A stretch of DNA of 64,000 nt, taken from assembly GCF_000025345.1 (NCBI RefSeq), contig NC_013757.1:4216001-4280000 (forward strand), in the 5' to 3' direction. The notes under the pieces were generated by a model. That model saw only the letters and a list, made by a program, of their open reading frames with translations, ran no database searches and had not been told where the DNA came from. Each line of letters begins with the position of its first letter. The first letter of the stretch is position 1. A program made the position numbers and the translations under genes. The stretch is from Geodermatophilus obscurus DSM 43160. Lineage in GTDB: Bacteria > Actinomycetota > Actinomycetes > Mycobacteriales > Geodermatophilaceae. This document shows positions 17,564 to 25,725 of the stretch, piece after piece.

Positions 17564-19191
17564 TACTCCACCCCCACCTGCAGCCGGACCCCCTCGGGTG
17601 CGCCGTCGTAGCGGGTCACCTCGACGGTCGGGTGCACGGCCGCCAGGTGCGTGCAGACCACGTCGGCGAGGTCGGTGTCGGAGCCGGCGACGACGGTGAC
17701 CAGCTCCCCGCCGGCGGACAGCATGCGGTCGAGCAGCTCGCAGGCGACCGCGGCCGGCTCCCCGCCGATGAGCAGGACGTCGCCCTCCGCCGAGCCCAGC
17801 ACGTCGCCGGGCGCGCACCGGCCGGCGCTGGTCAGCGCCTCGTGCTCGGCGACGGTGACCTCGGCCCAGCGGGTGGCCGCGGCCGCCTCGGCCATGGTGA
17901 CGATGTCGTCACCGAAGCGCCGGGAGGGGTCGGCGACGGCGAGCGCCGCGAGGCCCTGCACCGGCGAGCGGGTGGGGACGACGGCGACGTCGCGCCCCTC
18001 CTCGCGGGCGCGCTCGGCGGCGCGGGAGGCCAGGGCGGTGAACGCCGGGTCGTTGGGCAGCACGACGACGCCCGCCGCGCCGGACCCCAGGACCGCGGCG
18101 AGCACGTCGTCCTCGGCCACGCCGCCCGGGCCGCAGGGGACGACGGTGGCGCCCTCGTCGGTGAAGAGCTCGGCGAGCCCGCCGTCGGGGACGATCGCGA
18201 CGACCGCACGCGCCCCGGGGTCCGGCGCCGGCGCCCGGACCGGGGCCAGCGGGGTCACCGAGATGCGGTACGGCCGGCCGGCCTCGATGCCGGCCTCGAT
18301 GGCCGCGCCGACGTCGCTGACGTGCACGTGCACGTTCCACTCGCGCCCGCCGGGTGTGTCGACGCCGACGACCACCAGGCTGTCGCCCAGGGCGGCCAGC
18401 CGGTCCTGCAGCTGGGCCACGGCGGCCTCGTCGCTGTCGGCGAGCAGGTACTGCACCTCGCTGCCCGGGCCGGCGGGCGGCTGGTGGGGCAGGTCACCGG
18501 AGTCGTGTCCGTGGTGGTGCCCGGCGTGGAGGCCGCGCTCGGCCCGGCGGACCAGCGGCGGGCGGTCGGGCTCGACACCGGTCACGGTGGTGACCAGGGC
18601 GTCGAGGACCAGGCACAGCCCCGCTCCCCCGGCGTCGACCACGCCGGCGTCGCGCAGCGCGGCCAGCTGTCCCGGCGTCGCCTCGAGGGCGGCACGGGCG
18701 CCGTCGGCCGCGGCCCGCACGACCTCGCCCAGGGCGGTGTGCCCGCCGGCGACCGCGGCGACCGCCGCCTCACCGCCGGCCCGCGCCACCGTGAGGAACG
18801 TCCCCTCCTCCGGGTCGGCGACGGCGCCGTAGGCGCTGTCAGCGGCCTTCTGCAGTGCGGCGGCGAGGGTGGGCCCGTCGGCCGGGGGCTGGCCCGCCAG
18901 CTGGTCGGCCAGCCCGCGCCACAGCTGGGCGAGGATGGTGCCGGAGTTGCCGCGGGCGCCCAGCACGGCTCCGCGGGCCACGAGCGCCCAGGCCGGCTCG
19001 GCCCGGTCGGGGCCGGCCTCGTCGAGCGTGGCCAGCGCGGCCTCGGCGGTGGCCAGCAGGTTGGTGCCGGTGTCGCCGTCGGGCACGGGGAAGACGTTGA
19101 GGTCGTCGAGGCGGCCCCGCGCTGCGGACAGCCCGGCGACCGCGGCCCGGCACCACTGGCCGACCGCGGCGTCGTCGAGCGCCGGCAGCAC
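17563..19191 (-). CDS. DAK2/DegV-type kinase-domain protein (YloV/FakA-like)
   Basis: The 542-residue protein has an N-terminal DAK2 (DhaL-like) domain with LNVFPVPDGDTGTNL, whose Asp residues bind Mg-ATP, then GARGNSGTILAQLWRG and GVVDAGGAGL. A C-terminal FakA-like domain contains VVVGVDTPGGREWNVHVH and PNDPAFTALASRA. FakA in Firmicutes phosphorylates fatty acids held by FakB; in actinobacteria the partner is unclear. A His-rich loop (HAGHHHGHDSGD) lies near the domain junction. It heads the recG-rsmD-coaD run and is divergent from rpmB. Confidence 0.88.
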   Translation of the reverse strand: MLPALDDAAVGQWCRAAVAGLSAARGRLDDLNVFPVPDGDTGTNLLATAEAALATLDEAGPDRAEPAWALVARGAVLGARGNSGTILAQLWRGLADQLAGQPPADGPTLAAALQKAADSAYGAVADPEEGTFLTVARAGGEAAVAAVAGGHTALGEVVRAAADGARAALEATPGQLAALRDAGVVDAGGAGLCLVLDALVTTVTGVEPDRPPLVRRAERGLHAGHHHGHDSGDLPHQPPAGPGSEVQYLLADSDEAAVAQLQDRLAALGDSLVVVGVDTPGGREWNVHVHVSDVGAAIEAGIEAGRPYRISVTPLAPVRAPAPDPGARAVVAIVPDGGLAELFTDEGATVVPCGPGGVAEDDVLAAVLGSGAAGVVVLPNDPAFTALASRAAERAREEGRDVAVVPTRSPVQGLAALAVADPSRRFGDDIVTMAEAAAATRWAEVTVAEHEALTSAGRCAPGDVLGSAEGDVLLIGGEPAAVACELLDRMLSAGGELVTVVAGSDTDLADVVCTHLAAVHPTVEVTRYDGAPEGVRLQVGVE

Positions 19192-19365
19192 GGCCGGAGG
19201 GTACCCACGCGGACCGACGGCGCCGGGCGTGCGACGGGGCCCGGGCGTGCTGCCGCCGCCCTCCGCGACGTCGCCGCCAGGGAGCAGTTAGACTCTTCTT
19301 TGGTCTGTGTGCGGGCGCGTCGGCGTGCCGCCGTCCGTGAAACGAATCTCTGGGAGTGATCCACC
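19192..19365. promoter_or_regulatory. Divergent promoter region between the DAK2 gene and rpmB
   Basis: This 174-base gap drives rpmB to the right and the DAK2-recG run to the left. For rpmB a plausible -10 is TTAGACT near 19288-19294; I cannot fix a -35. A GGGAG about 10 bases upstream of the GTG at 19366 is the likely ribosome binding site, giving a leader of roughly 65 bases. I see no riboswitch or leader peptide. Confidence 0.4.
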
Positions 19366-19557
19366 GTGGCTGCCGTGTGCGATGTCTGTGGCAAGGGGCC
19401 CGGTTTCGGTATGTCGGTGTCGCACTCGCACCGCCGCACGCCGCGCCGTTGGAACCCGAACATCCAGTCCGTGCGGGCGCTCGTCGCCCCGGGCAACCGT
19501 CGCCGCATCAACGCCTGCACCTCGTGCATCCGGGCGGGCAAGGTCGTGCGCGCCTGA
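19366..19557 (+). CDS. rpmB: 50S ribosomal protein L28
   Basis: The 63-residue product begins AAVCDVCGKGPGFGMSVSHSHRRT, the L28 N-terminus. Cys pairs at residues 5/8 and 52/55 (TSCIRAG region) mark it as the zinc-binding form. The start is GTG. The gene stands alone and is followed by a repeat element and a strong hairpin. Confidence 0.96.
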   Translation: MAAVCDVCGKGPGFGMSVSHSHRRTPRRWNPNIQSVRALVAPGNRRRINACTSCIRAGKVVRA

Positions 19558-19636
19558 CGAAGGGCCCCGCGTCCCCCCGACCCTCGCGAGCTCGGGTCGG
19601 GACCCTGACACGGGGCCGTTCCAGCACGTCACCACG
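19558..19636. repeat. Intergenic palindromic element after rpmB, long form
   Basis: The element starts at the rpmB stop (TGACGAAGGGCCCCGCGTC) and contains GGGCCCCG...CGGGGCC with an inner CCCGACC/GGTCGGG pair. It ends in GGCCGTTCCAGCACGTCACC. The same 20-base tail occurs at 25705-25725, marking these two as one sub-family. Confidence 0.75.
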
Positions 19637-19670
19637 CGGAGCCCGGAGGTCGGAGGACCTCCGGGCTCCG
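19637..19670. terminator. Strong bidirectional hairpin after rpmB
   Basis: Perfect 15-base arms CGGAGCCCGGAGGTC (19637-19651) and GACCTCCGGGCTCCG (19656-19670) with a 4-base loop lie between convergent rpmB and the cytidylate-kinase-like gene. A second hairpin, CCCTCCCGC (19690-19698) with GCGGGAGGG (19709-19717), lies closer to the minus-strand gene. There is no long T run, as is common in this GC range. Confidence 0.7.
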
Positions 19671-19726
19671 TCGCGTTCCGGGCCGGCCGCCCTCCCGCTC
19701 CTCCTCCGGCGGGAGGGGCGAGATGG

Positions 19727-20359
19727 TCAGCCGATGCCGCGGGCGCGCGCGGCCTCGACCACCAGGTCGACGACCGTCTGCAGCGGCAGGGCCGTGCTGT
19801 CGATCACCAGGTGGTAGCTGCGCGGCGAGGCCGCGTCGACGCGGTAGGACCGCCGCACGTACCCCTCCCGCGCCGCGTCGTTGGCCCGCAGCTCCCGCCG
19901 CACCTCGTCGCGCGGGCGCCCGGTGCGCACCATGACCGCGTCGAGCCGCCGCTCCTCGGGGCCGTCGAGGCGGACGTGCAGCGTGCCGGGCCGGTCGCCG
20001 AGCACCAGCGCGGCGGCGCGGCCGAGGACCACCCCGCCCGGCCCGTCGGCTATCTCGCGCACCACCCGCTCGGTCTGCAGCCGGAAGGTCCGCTCGTCGA
20101 GCTGCTCGGTCACCGGGACGACGCCGCCCATCGGGTCGGGCATGCTGCCGAGCGAGGCGACGATCCGCCACAGCCCCCGGGCGACGGTCTCGTCGTTGGC
20201 CTCCGCCTCGGCCAGCGGGACGCCGAGCCGGCCGGCCACCTGCGCGGGGATGGCCCGGTCGTGGAAGACCAGGCCCAGGTGCGCGGCGACGGCTGGACCG
20301 ACCTGGTCACCGCCTGCGCCGTAGGAAGCCGAGATCGTCACCACACCGGCTCCGCTCAC
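19727..20359 (-). CDS. Cytidylate kinase-like family protein
   Basis: This 210-residue protein resembles the cytidylate-kinase-like family. It has VVTISASYGAGGDQVGPAVA as a P-loop variant near the N-terminus, FHDRAIP, and VVLGRAAALVLGDRPGTLHVRLDGPEERR. The P-loop lacks the standard GKS/T, so nucleotide kinase activity should not be assumed. Its GTG start overlaps the TGA of the GNAT gene, making thiL, GNAT and this gene a coupled run. The substrate is unknown. Confidence 0.8.
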   Translation of the reverse strand: MSGAGVVTISASYGAGGDQVGPAVAAHLGLVFHDRAIPAQVAGRLGVPLAEAEANDETVARGLWRIVASLGSMPDPMGGVVPVTEQLDERTFRLQTERVVREIADGPGGVVLGRAAALVLGDRPGTLHVRLDGPEERRLDAVMVRTGRPRDEVRRELRANDAAREGYVRRSYRVDAASPRSYHLVIDSTALPLQTVVDLVVEAARARGIG

Positions 20360-20865
20360 CGCTCCTCCTCACCGTCCAGTCGCTTGCCCAGGAACACCGC
20401 CCCGGGCAGGCCGGCGTACACGCCGTACCCGGGTGCAGAGGTGTAGCCGAGCGCGGCGTACAGCGCCAGCGCCTCCGGCTGCCGGGACCCGGAGTTCAGC
20501 ACCACCGACCGGACGCCGGCCGCGGCCGCGCTCTCCTCGAGCGCGCCCATGAGCAGCTGCGCCAGGCCCTGCCGGCGGAACCCGGGCGCCACGTACACGC
20601 GCTTGACCTCGGCCACGCCGGGCTCGTGCACCCGCCAGCCGCCGCACCCCGCGGGGACGCCGTCCACCTCGGCGACGAGGAACAGCCCGGCCGGTGGGGT
20701 GAACTCGGCCGGGTCGACGACCGCCTCGTCGGGACCGCCGTAGCGGGTCACGTACTCCTGCTGCACACGGGCCACCATCTCGCGGGCGAGCGGGTCGTCG
20801 TAGGCCACGGCCCGCAGCGCGACCGGGCGGCCGTCGGCCAGCCGGGCCTCAGCGGAAGTGCGCAT
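20356..20865 (-). CDS. GNAT family N-acetyltransferase
   Basis: This 169-residue protein is a single GNAT domain. VKRVYVAPGFRRQGLAQLLM contains the acetyl-CoA loop R-R-x-G-x-A, and LNSGSRQPEALALYAALGY is the C-terminal strand-helix. The ATG start lies 17 bases inside thiL, and the stop overlaps the start of the cytidylate-kinase-like gene. The substrate is unknown. Confidence 0.85.
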   Translation of the reverse strand: MRTSAEARLADGRPVALRAVAYDDPLAREMVARVQQEYVTRYGGPDEAVVDPAEFTPPAGLFLVAEVDGVPAGCGGWRVHEPGVAEVKRVYVAPGFRRQGLAQLLMGALEESAAAAGVRSVVLNSGSRQPEALALYAALGYTSAPGYGVYAGLPGAVFLGKRLDGEEER

Positions 20866-21883
20866 GCCCGGTCCCCTCCGCTCCGACGGCGGCGGCCGCC
20901 GCCTCGGCCGGCTCGCCGTCGACCCGCACGCCGGGGCCCCCGGCCCGCACCGTGCCGATCGGCACCCAGCCCTCCGGCAGGGCGGTGCCGGCGGGGAAGG
21001 TCGCCAGCAGCGCGTGGTCCTCCCCGCCGGTCAGCACCCAGGCCATCGGGTCCCCGCCGAGGGCGGCCGCCACCTGCTGCAGCGGGCCGGGCAGCGCCAG
21101 GGTGGCCCGCACCAGCGCCGCCCGGTCGACGTCGACGAGCACGCCGCTCTCCTCGGCGAGGTGCCTGGCGTCGGCGAGCAACCCGTCGCTGACGTCGCAC
21201 ATCGCCGTCGCACCGGCGTCGGCCGCGGCCGGCCCGGCGGCGTAGGGCGGCGCCGGACGGCGGTGCGCGGCCACCGCCGCGGCCGGGCTGGTGAACCCGC
21301 GCCGCAGCACAGCGAGACCGCACGCCGACCAGCCCAGCCGGCCGGCCAGGGCGAGCACGTCGCCCGGCCGGGCACCCGAGCGCAGCACCGGCGCCCGGCC
21401 CCCCAGGTCGCCCAGCGCGGTCACCGACAGGACGACGGCGCCGCTGTCGGGGGCCGACGACACCGTGTCGCCGCCGACGACGGCCGCCCCCAGCGGCGCG
21501 CACTCCTCGGCCAGACCGGCGGCCACGCCCTCCAGCCACGTCGTCGGGGTGTCCGGCGGGCAGGCCAGCCCGACCAGCAGCGCGGTCGTCACCCCGCCCA
21601 TGGCGGCGACGTCGGCGAGGTTGGCCGCGGCCGCCTTGTGCCCGACGTCCTCGGCCGAGGACCAGTCGCGACGGAAGTGCCGGCCCTCGACGAGGACGTC
21701 CGTGGTGGCGACCACGCGGCCGTCGGGTGCGCGGAGCACGGCGGCGTCGTCACCGGGCCCGACGTCGGCGACCCGGGCCGTTCCGGAGCGCGCGAGCACA
21801 CGGGCGATCACGCCGAACTCGCCGACGACCCGCACGCTGTCGGCGGGGTCGTCCCGCGGGACCAGTGGGCGCGGACGAGTCAC
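20849..21883 (-). CDS. thiL: Thiamine-monophosphate kinase
   Basis: ThiL phosphorylates thiamine phosphate to thiamine diphosphate, the last step of the pathway. The 344-residue protein has the AIR-synthase-like fold with GPGDDAAVLRAPDGR, TTDVLVEGRHFRRDW, KAAAANLADVAAMGG and CDVSDGLLADARHL; the Asp residues bind Mg-ATP. The GTG at 21883 is chosen because GGAGGG lies 5 bases upstream. It is divergent from the Lrp-type RAM gene. Thiamine diphosphate is the cofactor of IlvB further along the window. Confidence 0.95.
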   Translation of the reverse strand: MTRPRPLVPRDDPADSVRVVGEFGVIARVLARSGTARVADVGPGDDAAVLRAPDGRVVATTDVLVEGRHFRRDWSSAEDVGHKAAAANLADVAAMGGVTTALLVGLACPPDTPTTWLEGVAAGLAEECAPLGAAVVGGDTVSSAPDSGAVVLSVTALGDLGGRAPVLRSGARPGDVLALAGRLGWSACGLAVLRRGFTSPAAAVAAHRRPAPPYAAGPAAADAGATAMCDVSDGLLADARHLAEESGVLVDVDRAALVRATLALPGPLQQVAAALGGDPMAWVLTGGEDHALLATFPAGTALPEGWVPIGTVRAGGPGVRVDGEPAEAAAAAVGAEGTGHAHFR

Positions 21884-21975
21884 CGGTCCCTCCAGCCTGC
21901 TGGGGTAGGTTGCCGAACTGTCCGCCCGCCGGCGCGGACGCCGCACCCGCAGCGCCGCCCGAGGAAAGGTCTCCC

Positions 21976-22209
21976 GTGGTCCACGCCTACATCCTCATCC
22001 AGACCGAAGTCGGCAAGGCCGCCCAGGTGGCGTCGAGCATCAGTGAGATCTCGGGTGTCACCAAGGCCGAGGACGTCACGGGTCCCTACGACGTGATCGT
22101 GCGGGCGGAGGCCGAGACCGTCGACGAGCTCGGCCGGCTGGTCGTCGCCCGGGTGCAGTCGGTCGACGGCATCACGCGCACGCTGACCTGCCCCGTCGTC
22201 AACATCTGA
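21976..22209 (+). CDS. Stand-alone Lrp/AsnC ligand-binding (RAM) domain protein
   Basis: The 77-residue protein is only the RAM (ACT-like) half of an Lrp/AsnC regulator: AYILIQTEVGKAAQVASSI, ITGVTKAED-like GVTKAEDVTGPYDVIVRAEA, and VQSVDGITRTLTCPVV. There is no helix-turn-helix. Such proteins form ligand-binding oligomers and may regulate full-length Lrp proteins or enzymes. GAGGAAAGG at 21961-21969 sets the GTG start. The next gene begins at or just after its TGA. The bound amino acid is unknown. Confidence 0.88.
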   Translation: MVHAYILIQTEVGKAAQVASSISEISGVTKAEDVTGPYDVIVRAEAETVDELGRLVVARVQSVDGITRTLTCPVVNI

Positions 22210-22295
22210 GCGCCCTGACCGAGAACCCCGCCCCGGACACCGGGGAGCCGCGGCCGTCCCGGCCGGACGATCCGCTGCGCCGCGTCGCGCTCGTC

Positions 22296-22838
22296 GTGAC
22301 CGCTGTCGTCCTGCCGCTGGTGGTCGTGCTGCTGGTGCTCACCCGCGTCCTCGGTGGGGACGACGACACCGCCGGGAACCGGGCCGACGACGCGGTCGCC
22401 GACGTCGGGGGGACGCCGGCTCCCGGGCGGGCCGACCTGCCCCCGCTGCCGGTGGCGGTGCCCCCGGTGACCCCGGAGGCCGACGCCGCGTGCCCGGCGC
22501 TCATGGGCGCGCTCCCGCTCGAGCTGGCCGGCGAGCCGTCCCGCCCGGTGCAGTCCGCCAGCCCGTACGCCTACGCCTGGGGCGAGCCGCCGGTCGTGCT
22601 GGTCTGCGGCGTGGAGCGGCCGGCCGCGCTGGAGCCGACGTCCCCGCTGATCCAGATCAACGGCGTCAACTGGCTGGTGGACACCAGCGACCCCGACAGC
22701 ATCGTGTGGACCGCCGTCGACCGGCCGGTGTACGTGCAGGTGACCGTGTCCGCCGACACGGACAGCGCGCCGGTCACCGCGCTCGGCCCGGTCCTCAACG
22801 ACACCCTCCCCGTGCAGCCGGTCGACGCCGGCGGCTGA
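22296..22838 (+). CDS. DUF3515 family membrane-anchored protein
   Basis: The protein has an N-terminal transmembrane helix (VVLPLVVVLLVLTRVLGG), a proline-rich linker and an extracytoplasmic DUF3515 domain with two Cys (CPALMGALPLELAG and LVCGVERP). The first in-frame GTG is at 22296, but that leaves no charged residues before the helix. The frame stays open to 22206 with no ATG, GTG or TTG and encodes a plausible cytosolic tail ending DDPLRRVALVV. A CTG start at 22206 (CTGA overlap with the preceding stop) or 22215 is therefore possible. DUF3515 lies beside thiL and ddl in many actinobacteria. Function unknown. Confidence 0.85.
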   Translation: MTAVVLPLVVVLLVLTRVLGGDDDTAGNRADDAVADVGGTPAPGRADLPPLPVAVPPVTPEADAACPALMGALPLELAGEPSRPVQSASPYAYAWGEPPVVLVCGVERPAALEPTSPLIQINGVNWLVDTSDPDSIVWTAVDRPVYVQVTVSADTDSAPVTALGPVLNDTLPVQPVDAGG

Positions 22839-22840
22839 GC

Positions 22841-22930
22841 GAAGGACCACCCTTCCCCCCACGCCTCGTTGAAGGACCCCGTCCTCCCCACCCCTCGCTC
22901 CGCTCGGGGCGGTGCCCTGGACGGGGCCGG
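22841..22930. repeat. Two intergenic palindromic elements after the DUF3515 gene
   Basis: A truncated copy (GAAGGACCACCCTTCCCCCC) is followed by a complete one whose arms are GGACCCCGTCC (22874-22884) and GGACGGGGCC near 22919-22928, with core CACCCCTCGCTCCGCTCGGGGCGGTG. They occupy the 121-base gap between the convergent DUF3515 and lipoprotein genes. I see nothing else there. Confidence 0.7.
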
Positions 22931-22959
22931 GCCGGGACGGGACGGGGCCGCCGTGTCCG

Positions 22960-23607
22960 TCAGGACGAGGGCAGCCGGTCCAGCTGGGCCGCCACCACGG
23001 CCCGCACCTCCTCGGTCACCGAGTCCACCGACCCGCCGACGGCGGTGACAGCGATGCTGAACACCCCCCGCGCGCACCAGGCGAAGGCCGCCGGCGAGGT
23101 CACCCCGGCCGCCGGGGCACCCTCGGCGAGCTGCAGCAGCCGGCAGCCGGCGGGCAGGACCGGCGGCTCCTCGCGCAGCAGGCCGCCGTAGACGTCGCCG
23201 TCGTGCTCGGCCACGTCCCGGGTGAACGCCGCGGCGCCCTCGGGCGTCTGGAACTGGTGGGTGAAGACGGTGGTCAGCGGACCCGACCCGGACCCCCAGT
23301 AGCGCTCCCAGCCGAACCGGTAGCCGTAGTCGTGCAGCACCTCGCGCTCCCGGTCGGCGTCCTCGGCGTAGCCGGCGACGTCCTCCACCGACTTCTCCCC
23401 CGCCGGCGGTGACAGGGCGCCGTCGGGGACCCGCGGCAGGCCGGACGGCACGGCGGGGACGACCAGCTCCTCGAGCTCCTGGGGGGTGCCCGGCGTCGCC
23501 GCGGCGGGTGCGGCGGACGCCCCGCCGTCGGCCGGGGTCGCGCAGCCCGGCAGCAGGGCCAGCAGCAGCACCAGGCCGCCGCGCCGGACGACCGCCGGCG
23601 GGCTCAC
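22960..23607 (-). CDS. Putative secreted lipoprotein of unknown function
   Basis: The 215-residue product has a lipoprotein signal peptide: two Arg, a hydrophobic stretch ([13 protein letters not shown]) and a lipobox ending at Cys22. An Ala/Pro linker follows. The mature domain contains [23 protein letters not shown] and [22 protein letters not shown], which I cannot place in a named family. The GTG at 23607 overlaps the ddl TGA (GTGA), so it is translated with the D-Ala-D-Ala ligase and may act at the cell envelope; that is inference. Confidence 0.8.
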   Translation of the reverse strand: MSPPAVVRRGGLVLLLALLPGCATPADGGASAAPAAATPGTPQELEELVVPAVPSGLPRVPDGALSPPAGEKSVEDVAGYAEDADREREVLHDYGYRFGWERYWGSGSGPLTTVFTHQFQTPEGAAAFTRDVAEHDGDVYGGLLREEPPVLPAGCRLLQLAEGAPAAGVTSPAAFAWCARGVFSIAVTAVGGSVDSVTEEVRAVVAAQLDRLPSS

Positions 23608-24758
23608 GCCCGGGTGCCGTCCAGCGTCGCCTCGGCAGCCGGGCGGGCGGCCAGGGCGACCTCGACGAGCCGGTCCACCAGCGCGGCGAAGTCGACGCCG
23701 GTCGCCGCCCACATCCGCGGATACATCGAGATCGGGGTGAACCCGGGCATGGTGTTGACCTCGTTGACCACGAGCCGATCGGCGCCGTCCGGGCCGGTGC
23801 CGAGGAAGAAGTCGACCCGCGCCAGGCCGCGGCAGTCCAGCGCCAGGAACGCCTTGCGCGCGGTCTCCTGCACCAGCCGGGTCTGCTCAGGGGTGAGGTC
23901 GGCGGGCACGTCGAAGTCGACCGCGTCATCGAGGTACTTGGCGGCGAAGTCGTACCACTCGGTGCCCGGGCGCAGCCGGATCTCGGCCGGGAGGCTGGCC
24001 TGCGGGGGCCCGTCCGGCCGGGCGAGCACGCCGCACTCCACCTCCCGTCCGGGGACGGCGGCCTCCACGATCACCTTGGGGTCGACCGAGGCGGCGGTCG
24101 CCACCGCCTCGGGGAACTGCGCCCAGTCGGTCACCTTGGTGATCCCGATGCTGGACCCGGCGCGGCAGGGCTTCACGAACACCGGCAGGCCCAGCCGCTC
24201 GCGGTCCGCGTCGTCGAGCACGCCGGGATCGGCCGACACCGCGCCCGACGCGTCCCGCAGGACGACGTGGACGCCCTGCGGCAGTCCGGCCGCCGCCAGC
24301 AGCTTCTTGGTGAACTCCTTGTCCATCGACGCCGCGCTGGCGAAGACGCCCGAGCCCACGTACGGGATGCCGCTCATCTCCAGCAGGCCCTGGATGGTGC
24401 CGTCCTCGCCGTACGCGCCGTGCAGCACCGGGAAGACGACGTCCACCTCGGTCAGCGCGGAGGCCACGCCGGCGGCCGGCTCGAGGACGGCCAGCCCCCG
24501 TCCCCCCGGATCGCCCACCAACGAGACCGCCGTCCCGCCCGTGACCTCCGGCAGCTCGCCATCGGCGATCGCCAGGCGCTGCGCCGGCTCGGCGAGCACC
24601 CAGCGGCCGTCGCGGGCGATTCCCACGGGGACGACGTCGTACCGGTCGGGGTCCAGCCCCGCGAGGACGGCCCCGGCGGAGACGCAGGAGATGGAGTGTT
24701 CCGCGCTGCGGCCGCCGAAGACGACCGCGATCCGCAGCTTGCCCGCCTGTCCGCTCAT
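23604..24758 (-). CDS. ddl: D-alanine--D-alanine ligase
   Basis: Ddl makes the D-Ala-D-Ala dipeptide for peptidoglycan. The 384-residue ATP-grasp protein has [55 protein letters not shown] (ATP-grasp loop), and LARVDFFLG followed by [16 protein letters not shown] (metal ligands and substrate loop). It overlaps the lipoprotein gene downstream by 4 bases and is divergent from the CDP-alcohol transferase gene. Everything expected of an active enzyme is present. Confidence 0.96.
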   Translation of the reverse strand: MSGQAGKLRIAVVFGGRSAEHSISCVSAGAVLAGLDPDRYDVVPVGIARDGRWVLAEPAQRLAIADGELPEVTGGTAVSLVGDPGGRGLAVLEPAAGVASALTEVDVVFPVLHGAYGEDGTIQGLLEMSGIPYVGSGVFASAASMDKEFTKKLLAAAGLPQGVHVVLRDASGAVSADPGVLDDADRERLGLPVFVKPCRAGSSIGITKVTDWAQFPEAVATAASVDPKVIVEAAVPGREVECGVLARPDGPPQASLPAEIRLRPGTEWYDFAAKYLDDAVDFDVPADLTPEQTRLVQETARKAFLALDCRGLARVDFFLGTGPDGADRLVVNEVNTMPGFTPISMYPRMWAATGVDFAALVDRLVEVALAARPAAEATLDGTRA

Positions 24759-24850
24759 CGCGGCAGACCCTAGTCGAGCACACCCGGCGTGCCCGGACGA
24801 CGGGCGGTGAACCGCGCCGACGCACCCGCGGTGTGGGAACCTCGTCGTCG

Positions 24851-25654
24851 ATGCGCGAGAACCTGGCCGTCCCGCCCGGCGGGAGCCTCCCGGGGACGGC
24901 GGCCGACGACGTCGTCCCGCCGTCCTTCCCGCGTGGGCTGCGGCTGGCCGGGGCCGCCGTGCACCTCTACACCGCCAGCGGCACGGTGCTGGCGCTGCTC
25001 ATCGTGCTCGCCGCGTTCGACGGCGACGCGGTGGCCGCGCTCTGGCTGGGCCTGGTCGCCCTCGTCGTCGACGGCACCGACGGGATGCTGGCCCGCCGGA
25101 TGCGGGTCAAGGAGACGATCCCCTGGTTCGACGGGGCGCGGCTCGACGACATCGTCGACTACCTGACCTACGCCTTCGCCCCCGTCGTGCTGCTGTGGAC
25201 CACGGGGTCGCTGCCCGACGGCGTGCTCGGGTGGGTGGTGGCCGCGCTGCCGCTGCTGGCCTCCAGCTACCAGTTCTGCCGGGTGGACGCGAAGACCGAC
25301 GACCACACCTTCCTGGGCTTCCCCAGCTACTGGAACGTCGTCGCCTTCTACGCCGTCGTCCTGGACCTCGGGCCGGGCGCGATCGCGGCGGTGCTGGTGG
25401 TCTGCTCGCTCCTGGTCTTCGTGCCGGTCCGCTACCTGTACCCCTCGCGCACCCGGGCACTGCGGGGGCTGAGCCTGGCGCTGACGGCGGTCTGGCTGGT
25501 CAGCTACGCCGTCCTGCTGGTGCAGGTGCCCGACCCGCACCCGGTCGTGGTGGCGCTGTCGCTGGCCTACCTCGTCTACTACGTCGGGGTGAGCCTGTGG
25601 CTGACCGCGCGGGCGGCCCGCCGCCGGCGCGGTGAGCCGGCCGCGACCGGATGA
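24851..25654 (+). CDS. CDP-alcohol phosphatidyltransferase, phosphatidylcholine synthase-like
   Basis: This ~267-residue polytopic membrane protein (about seven to eight helices) has the complete CDP-alcohol transferase motif D-x2-D-G-x2-A-R-x8-G-x3-D-x3-D, beginning [10 protein letters not shown] near residue 80 and ending [10 protein letters not shown]. The loop [21 protein letters not shown] followed by NVVAFY is characteristic of bacterial phosphatidylcholine synthases (Pcs), which condense CDP-diacylglycerol with choline. Other head groups cannot be excluded. ATG 24851 is taken; GTG 24833 is an alternative. The gene is followed by a repeat and stands between ddl and the Cys/Met PLP gene. 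Confidence 0.8.
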   Translation: MRENLAVPPGGSLPGTAADDVVPPSFPRGLRLAGAAVHLYTASGTVLALLIVLAAFDGDAVAALWLGLVALVVDGTDGMLARRMRVKETIPWFDGARLDDIVDYLTYAFAPVVLLWTTGSLPDGVLGWVVAALPLLASSYQFCRVDAKTDDHTFLGFPSYWNVVAFYAVVLDLGPGAIAAVLVVCSLLVFVPVRYLYPSRTRALRGLSLALTAVWLVSYAVLLVQVPDPHPVVVALSLAYLVYYVGVSLWLTARAARRRRGEPAATG

Positions 25655-25725
25655 AGGACCCCCTGCTCCCCGCCACTCGCAGGCTCGCGGCGGGACCCTG
25701 CAGGGGGCCGTTCCAGCACGTCACC
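25652..25725. repeat. Intergenic palindromic element, long form, at a convergent junction
   Basis: The element begins at the TGA of the phosphatidyltransferase gene (TGAAGGACCCCCTGC). It contains CCGCCACTCGCAGGCTCGCGGCGGG and ends GCAGGGGGCCGTTCCAGCACGTCACC, at the stop of the minus-strand PLP enzyme. It shares its 20-base tail with the copy after rpmB. It probably ends transcription from both sides. Confidence 0.8.

Noticed and set aside
21884..21975. Promoters for thiL and the Lrp-type gene
   Set aside because: A TAGGTT-like -10 can be drawn but no convincing -35, so I did not list it as a feature.
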